A stretch of 8,472 bases of DNA from Verrucomicrobiota bacterium. Its GTDB lineage: Bacteria; Verrucomicrobiota; Verrucomicrobiia; Verrucomicrobiales; DEV007. The notes beneath the pieces are model-generated. The model was not told the origin of the DNA. It made no database searches and saw nothing but the letters and a program-made list of their open reading frames with translations. The translations under genes and the position numbers were made by a program. Of this stretch, positions 6,875 through 8,472 are shown one piece after another. The first letter of the stretch is position 1. Each line of letters begins with the position of its first letter. The DNA lies in assembly GCA_027618625.1 (NCBI GenBank), contig JAQCER010000098.1, positions 1-8,472 of the forward strand, read 5' to 3'.

Positions 6875-6900
6875 TTCGCAGAAAAAATTCGCAGAAAAAT
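6875..6900. repeat. Tandem 13-base duplication just before the glycosyltransferase start
   Basis: TTCGCAGAAAAAA (6875-6887) and TTCGCAGAAAAAT (6888-6900) are adjacent copies differing only in the last base. On the minus strand they place two T-rich tracts in the leader immediately before ATG 6874. The 13-base length is not a multiple of three, which argues against this being coding sequence. A change in copy number would alter the leader length but not the protein. Confidence 0.65.
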
Positions 6901-6912
6901 TGTCAGCACACA

Positions 6913-6932
6913 AGCCCGCACAGGCGGGAGCT
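6913..6932. promoter_or_regulatory. Short GC hairpin in the divergent spacer
   Basis: CCCGC (6915-6919) pairs with GCGGG (6924-6928) around ACAG, with further weak pairing outside through a bulge. It lies between the divergent glycosyltransferase and the exported-protein gene. On the minus strand it is about 40 bases before ATG 6874 and is followed by a T-rich stretch, so it could act as a leader hairpin or attenuator if transcription begins upstream. No firm promoter was found in the 188-base spacer 6875-7062. Confidence 0.25.
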
Positions 6933-7049
6933 TATCTTCATTCACTTCGCTACCGCGTCAAGTCGCAAATCCGCCTACGAAATTTACTGGTATTTGCTCA
7001 ATGTCCGTCTGATATTGCCGTTGATCCTCTGGGTAGCGCTGTTGGCACT

Positions 7050-7055
7050 AAAGGA
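7050..7055 (+). promoter_or_regulatory. Shine-Dalgarno sequence deciding the start at 7063
   Basis: AAAGGA is followed by a seven-base spacer and ATG 7063. This is the clearest ribosome binding site of any gene in the window. It supports ATG 7063 over the in-frame TTG at 6994, which would add 23 residues. Confidence 0.7.
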
Positions 7056-7062
7056 TTCCGTC

Positions 7063-7938
7063 ATGGCTAAAAATACCATTTTTTACAAATTTTTCTATAG
7101 TTTCGTTCTGATTAGCGCCGTGGGTGGCGTTGCAAGCCCCATCGTGGGTATGGGCCAGGAAGCGCCTAAACCGACCATCCCAGATGAACTCGTGCTCGAC
7201 GAGCATCTGCGGGAGGAGTACGGCGTCAATCAGTTCACCACCCCATCGATCAAAAAGCTCTTTGAAGAACTCGAGTCGTTCGGCTCGCTCCCTTACGAGA
7301 AACTGAAGCGCGAAATCCCTAATGCTCCGCGGGATCGTAGCCTTGTGGCCCTGTCGCTAGGCGTCCTCATTGCCGACGGCTTCCTCGCTGTGAATGCGGA
7401 CGAGATTCTCGACTTGCGCGAAGTAGGCGGAGCCATCCTCAAACACGCAAAGATCCTCGGCTCGGGTAACGGCGCCATCCGCCATGTGAAGAGCATCCTC
7501 GAGTCCAGCGCGCTCGACGAGCTTGATGCGCTCAAGAATGAACTTTCGCGCACCCAGGTCGATGTCGAAAAGGAAATGGTGCTGCTGCGGGATGTCGATA
7601 TCGCTCATCTCGTCGGCCTCGGCGGCTGGGTGCGGGCCTTGCAGATCGGTTCCCATGGGTCTCTGGATCCATTCAATCCCGCCCGTGCGCAGAAACTTGG
7701 CCGGACCGATCTGGTTGAATATTTCCACAACAGCCTGCAAGAACTGGATCCCTCGATTCGGAATTCTGAGAACATCATACGCATCACCCGCCGACTCGAC
7801 CAGGTGCTTAAGATCATCAAGGCTCCCTCCGGCCCAGATGGTACCTTCACTGTGGAACAAGTGAAAGAGTTGGCAGAAAAGTCGGACGATTTAGTGAAGC
7901 TGGCGACACGGGAGTTCAAACCGCCAAAGGAAAAGTGA
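7063..7938 (+). CDS. Exported helical protein of unknown function
   Basis: The product has 291 residues. I do not recognise a named domain. An N-terminal hydrophobic segment (11-31) after Lys3 and Lys9 looks like a signal peptide; possible cuts are after Gly31 or near Ala24-Ser25. The rest appears almost wholly alpha-helical. Notable stretches are DRSLVALSLGVLIADGFLAV (91-110), a helix around the charged NADEILDLREVGGAILKHAK (111-130), LSRTQVDVEKEMVLLRDVDIAHLVGLGGW (161-189) and an amphipathic end (264-282). The C-terminus is Lys/Pro-rich (KPPKEK). No metal-binding cluster or catalytic motif stands out, and there is no cysteine at all. A good ribosome binding site fixes the start. The stop codon overlaps the start of the mogA-like gene by three bases (GTGA), so the two are very likely one operon with coupled translation. 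It may be a periplasmic structural or binding protein; that is only inference. Confidence 0.85.
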   Translation: MAKNTIFYKFFYSFVLISAVGGVASPIVGMGQEAPKPTIPDELVLDEHLREEYGVNQFTTPSIKKLFEELESFGSLPYEKLKREIPNAPRDRSLVALSLGVLIADGFLAVNADEILDLREVGGAILKHAKILGSGNGAIRHVKSILESSALDELDALKNELSRTQVDVEKEMVLLRDVDIAHLVGLGGWVRALQIGSHGSLDPFNPARAQKLGRTDLVEYFHNSLQELDPSIRNSENIIRITRRLDQVLKIIKAPSGPDGTFTVEQVKELAEKSDDLVKLATREFKPPKEK

Positions 7939-8414
7939 CCGAAGTCGGAATCGTTACGATATCGGACCGCGCCGCTGCTGGTGCATACGAGGATCACGGT
8001 GGGCCGGCCCTGCGTGCTGCCTCGGAGGGTTACGGTTGGAAGGTGATCGCCGAAGCAGTCGTGCCGGATGAAATTGGCCAAATCCAGGCCACCGTGCGTG
8101 CGTTTTCTGCCCAAGGCTGCGGACTCGTCCTCACCACTGGCGGGACAGGGATTGCCGTCCGCGACGTCACCCCGGAAGCCATCCGTGGAATCATGCGGGT
8201 CGAGATCCCCGGCTTCGGCGAGACCATGCGCATGCAATCCCTCGGCATCACGCCCAACGCCATCTTGAGCCGCTCCCTCGCCGCCGTCGTCGATCGCTCC
8301 CTCGTCATCGCCCTGCCCGGTAAGCCGTCAGGTGCCGTCGAGTGCCTCAGCTTCGTCCAGGGTGCCATCGACCACGCAGTCAAGCTCGCCCTGCAAGTGC
8401 CCACTTCGTGCTAA
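7935..8414 (+). CDS. mog: Molybdopterin adenylyltransferase, MogA/MoaB type
   Basis: A 159-residue cytoplasmic enzyme of molybdenum cofactor synthesis. MogA activates molybdopterin with ATP to give adenylyl-molybdopterin before molybdate insertion. The MoCF-binding fold motifs are visible in order: VGIVTISDR (4-12), PDE with Asp45, LTTGGTGIAVRDVTPEA (66-82) with the GGTG loop and Asp77, IPGFGE (91-96), LSRS (111-114) and LPGKPSGAVEC (127-137). Asp45 and Asp77 align with two aspartates considered important in E. coli MogA. Length suits the single-domain MogA/MoaB group rather than the multi-domain MoeA. The start is GTG 7935, overlapping the previous stop codon; AAAGGA at 7926-7931 gives a ribosome binding site with a rather short spacer. 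MogA and MoaB cannot be separated surely by eye, so the symbol is tentative. No other molybdenum cofactor gene is in the window. Confidence 0.9.
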   Translation: MTEVGIVTISDRAAAGAYEDHGGPALRAASEGYGWKVIAEAVVPDEIGQIQATVRAFSAQGCGLVLTTGGTGIAVRDVTPEAIRGIMRVEIPGFGETMRMQSLGITPNAILSRSLAAVVDRSLVIALPGKPSGAVECLSFVQGAIDHAVKLALQVPTSC

Positions 8415-8445
8415 TTCCAGTTCGCGTTCAAGATGAGAGGAATCC

Positions 8446-8472
8446 ATGCTCCCGGAGGGAGCACGGAAATTA
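8446..8472 (+). CDS. Possible start of a further gene, cut by the window edge
   Basis: ATG 8446 follows GAGAGGA (8435-8441), a fair Shine-Dalgarno with a four-base spacer, and the frame stays open for nine codons to the window end (MLPEGARKL). It begins 31 bases after the mog stop on the same strand. Nine residues are too few to show any family, and the same bases form a perfect hairpin, so this may be intergenic instead. Confidence 0.25.
8447..8463. repeat. Perfect 7-base inverted repeat with a 3-base loop after mog
   Basis: TGCTCCC (8447-8453) and GGGAGCA (8457-8463) are perfect complements separated by GGA. It lies 32 bases after the mog stop. No T run follows on the plus strand before the window ends, so it is not a typical intrinsic terminator as far as can be seen. 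If ATG 8446 is a true start, the hairpin would hide two bases of that codon. Confidence 0.5.

Noticed and set aside
6875..6913. N-terminal extension of the glycosyltransferase from a TTG codon
   Set aside because: The added residues come from a 13-base duplication and do not resemble the family; ATG 6874 begins just before the first membrane helix.
7043..7059. Possible sigma54 promoter (TGGCAC) before the unknown exported gene
   Set aside because: The -12 element GC is missing at the right distance and the site would overlap the ribosome binding site.

Overview
The window is a stretch of G+C-rich bacterial chromosome with eight confident protein genes, one of them cut by the left edge. A possible ninth begins in the last 27 bases. 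No tRNA, rRNA, CRISPR array, transposase, integrase or phage gene was seen. The best guess for the host is the Verrucomicrobiota or a related PVC lineage. That rests on the Tat-exported Gfo/Idh/MocA oxidoreductase, the glycoside hydrolase family 75-like secreted protein, the CslA-like glycosyltransferase and the scarcity of Shine-Dalgarno sequences. This is an inference from gene content, not a phylogenetic result.

Left part (1-1609): the end of a D-isomer-specific 2-hydroxyacid dehydrogenase is followed after 17 bases by hemB, encoding a porphobilinogen synthase of the magnesium type without the zinc-binding cysteines. A 145-base convergent spacer follows, holding two short direct repeats and a stem-loop that could stop transcription from both sides.

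Middle part (1610-5316): a Tat-signal Gfo/Idh/MocA oxidoreductase lies on the minus strand behind a good sigma70-type promoter, with an 8-base inverted repeat that overlaps its -10 box. Divergent from it are an exported Sel1-repeat protein and then an exported protein that I read as a GH75 chitosanase-like enzyme, with the expected Asp/Glu pair in place.

Right part (5317-8472): a processive, membrane-bound family 2 glycosyltransferase (CslA/cellulose-synthase-like) is on the minus strand. Divergent from it is a secreted, mostly helical protein of unknown function whose stop codon overlaps the GTG start of a MogA/MoaB-type molybdopterin adenylyltransferase. The window ends in a 7-base-pair hairpin that coincides with a possible new start codon.

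Taken together this is mainly housekeeping metabolism (heme, molybdenum cofactor) mixed with envelope and polysaccharide genes. I see no clear new multi-gene system. The points most worth following are the GH75-like protein, the coupling of an unknown exported protein to a molybdenum cofactor gene, and the small repeats in the intergenic spacers.
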